From: an uncultured Neomegalonema sp.
GTDB lineage: Bacteria; Pseudomonadota; Alphaproteobacteria; Rhodobacterales; Rhodobacteraceae
DNA length: 5,018 nt
Direction of reading: 5' to 3'
Assembly (NCBI GenBank): GCA_937958345.1
Contig: CALGNW010000116.1
Location: 1-5,018 of the forward strand
The translations under genes and the position numbers were made by a program. Of this stretch, positions 3,673-5,018 are shown one piece after another; within the stretch, counting starts at the first letter, position 1; the number at the start of each line of letters is the position of its first letter. Below the pieces are notes generated by a model. It was not told the DNA's origin and did no database searches. It worked only from the letters and a program-made list of their open reading frames with translations.

Positions 3673-5018
3673 ATGAGATTACAAAAAAACGTCAAAGTGC
3701 TGGCAACGCTGGGTCCTTCATCCTCTGACCGCAAAACGATCCGCGCATTGGTTGAGGCCGGGGCCGACGTGTTCAGACTGAATATGAGTCATGGCGACCA
3801 GGATGGGCAGCGCGCCCGTTATGAACTGATCCGCGAAATCGAACAGGAATTGGATCGACCGATCGGCGTGCTGGCCGATCTGCAAGGCCCTAAAATCCGC
3901 CTCGGAACGTTCGCCGATGCCCCCCATGAGGTCCACGAGGGCGATGCTTTCCGCTTTGATTCAGACGAAAAGCCGGGCGATAAGACGCGGGTCTTTCTGC
4001 CTCACCCCGAAGTGTTGCAGGCGTTGACCGAAGGTGCGACCGTCTTGATCAACGACGGTAAGGTTCGCATGCGCGTAACCAAAAAGCATGAGGGCGCGGT
4101 TGATACCGTTGTTGTTGTAGGCGGTGAAATCTCTGACCGCAAAGGCATGAACCTGCCAGATGTTGTTCTGCCACTGGCTGCGCTGTCCGATAAAGATCGC
4201 TCTGATCTGGAGTTTGCCTGCGAGCTTGGGGCTGACTGGATTGCTCTTTCGTTTGTCCAGCGTGCAGCGGACATCGAGGAGGCGCAGGAGTTAATCAAGG
4301 GCCGTGCGCTGGTGATGACGAAAGTCGAAAAGCCGACTGCGGTTGCAGATTTTGCATCCATTCTGGCCGCGTCAGACGGAATTATGGTGGCGCGCGGGGA
4401 TCTGGGCGTCGAGATGGATTTAGCGGACCTGCCCGCGATCCAAAAACGTCTGATCCGCGATTGCCGAAACGTCGGCAAGCCGGTCGTCGTTGCGACGCAG
4501 ATGCTTGAAAGCATGATCCACAGTCCGGTTCCGACGCGTGCTGAAATTTCCGATGTTGCAGGCGCAATCTATGATGGCGCTGACGCGGTGATGCTGTCGG
4601 CTGAATCCGCCGCCGGTGATTTTCCGGTCGAGGCTGTTTCGACAATGCAAGAGGTCGCTTGGAAGGTCGAAGCCGACCCTGAATACCGCAAAATAATGGA
4701 CGCCTCGCGAACACATGCGAAAGCCAGCATTGCAACGGCAATCACCTCTGCGGCGCGCGAAGTCGCCGATGCAGTCGACGTGAAAGCTATTTGTTGCTTT
4801 ACGCATTCAGGAACGACAGCGAAGCTTGCGTCGCGCGAGCGTCCGAGCGTGCCGATTGTTGCATTGACGCCGTTTCGCAAGACCGCGCGTCAATTGACGA
4901 TGTTCTGGGGATTGCATTGCGTCGTCTCCGAAAGCGTCGAACGCTTCAAGATGGCGGTTATCTCTGCCGCAAGGGCAACGAAAGCGTTGGGTATCGCGAA
5001 CGACGATGACCGGATCGC
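3673..5018 (+). CDS. pyk: Pyruvate kinase, PykA-like (3' end beyond the window)
   Basis: Open from the ATG at 3673 to the window edge: 448 codons of an enzyme usually about 480 long, so only a few dozen C-terminal residues are missing. It converts phosphoenolpyruvate and ADP to pyruvate and ATP, the last step of lower glycolysis. Landmarks: FRLNMSHG (34-41, with R35, N37 and S39 at the phosphate/ATP site), DLQGPKIR (69-76), B domain about 77-160, MTKVEKP (215-221) with catalytic Lys217 and metal ligand Glu219, MVARGDLGVE (238-247) with metal ligand Asp243, VATQMLESM (273-281) with Thr275, PTRAEISDVA (287-296), and MLSAESAAG (307-315). The C-terminal regulatory domain starts near 345. Lys74 in GPKIR, as in E. 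coli PykA, marks the potassium-independent type. The ATG is supported by GAGG 8 bases upstream and by the conserved start KVLATLGPSS. No frameshift or missing catalytic residue was found. It is 153 bases after arfB and probably has its own promoter. Confidence 0.97.
   Translation, partial: MRLQKNVKVLATLGPSSSDRKTIRALVEAGADVFRLNMSHGDQDGQRARYELIREIEQELDRPIGVLADLQGPKIRLGTFADAPHEVHEGDAFRFDSDEKPGDKTRVFLPHPEVLQALTEGATVLINDGKVRMRVTKKHEGAVDTVVVVGGEISDRKGMNLPDVVLPLAALSDKDRSDLEFACELGADWIALSFVQRAADIEEAQELIKGRALVMTKVEKPTAVADFASILAASDGIMVARGDLGVEMDLADLPAIQKRLIRDCRNVGKPVVVATQMLESMIHSPVPTRAEISDVAGAIYDGADAVMLSAESAAGDFPVEAVSTMQEVAWKVEADPEYRKIMDASRTHAKASIATAITSAAREVADAVDVKAICCFTHSGTTAKLASRERPSVPIVALTPFRKTARQLTMFWGLHCVVSESVERFKMAVISAARATKALGIANDDDRI

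Noticed and set aside
4002..4880. Several long open frames on the minus strand opposite pyk
   Set aside because: They lie antisense within a complete, motif-rich pyruvate kinase frame, are Ser/Arg/Thr-rich and lack their own ribosome sites.

Overview
The window looks like chromosomal DNA of an aerobic alphaproteobacterium, most likely a member of the Rhodobacterales or a close relative. The evidence is a CobW that reads like the Pseudomonas denitrificans (aerobic) cobalamin-pathway protein, a cobalamin-riboswitch-controlled hupE, a GST subtype whose C-terminal wording (ALGYLDFR) I associate with Rhodobacteraceae, and moderate-to-high GC. This placement is inference from sequence style, not a database match. 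No mobile element, CRISPR array, tRNA or rRNA was seen, and the genes share similar composition.

Left half, all on the minus strand. Reading in the direction of transcription: a sigma-54-like promoter near 2328-2343 precedes two overlapping small genes (2281-1829, then 1865-1476). They encode related secreted proteins that share four cysteines. Next comes a TTGACA promoter (about 1398-1369), a well-preserved cobalamin riboswitch (1340-1155) and its regulatory hairpin next to the ribosome binding site. These control hupE (1115-471), a HupE/UreJ-type membrane metal transporter that in this setting is predicted to import cobalt. hupE ends in a strong intrinsic terminator (457-432). The 5' end of cobW (233-1) then runs out of the window. 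Together these form the start of a vitamin B12 / cobalt supply locus: B12 in the cell should shut down cobalt uptake, and CobW is the GTPase that serves cobalt insertion.

Right half, all on the plus strand. A single-domain glutathione S-transferase family gene (2401-3012) is followed by arfB (3097-3519), which encodes a GGQ peptidyl-tRNA hydrolase that rescues stalled ribosomes. Then comes pyk (3673 to the window end), a PykA-like pyruvate kinase lacking only its last few dozen residues. The 153-base arfB-pyk spacer holds an 8-bp inverted repeat that would bury the pyk Shine-Dalgarno. These three genes are housekeeping or stress functions and show no obvious pathway link to each other.

The 360 bases from 1116 to 1475 contain no gene. 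They hold the riboswitch, its expression platform and the hupE promoter. The 2285-2400 gap is the divergent promoter region. The 234-431 gap upstream of cobW holds nothing I can name with confidence. The most worthwhile items for follow-up are the tandem four-cysteine secreted proteins with their sigma-54-like promoter, the alternative pairing in the riboswitch expression platform, and the pyk leader hairpin.
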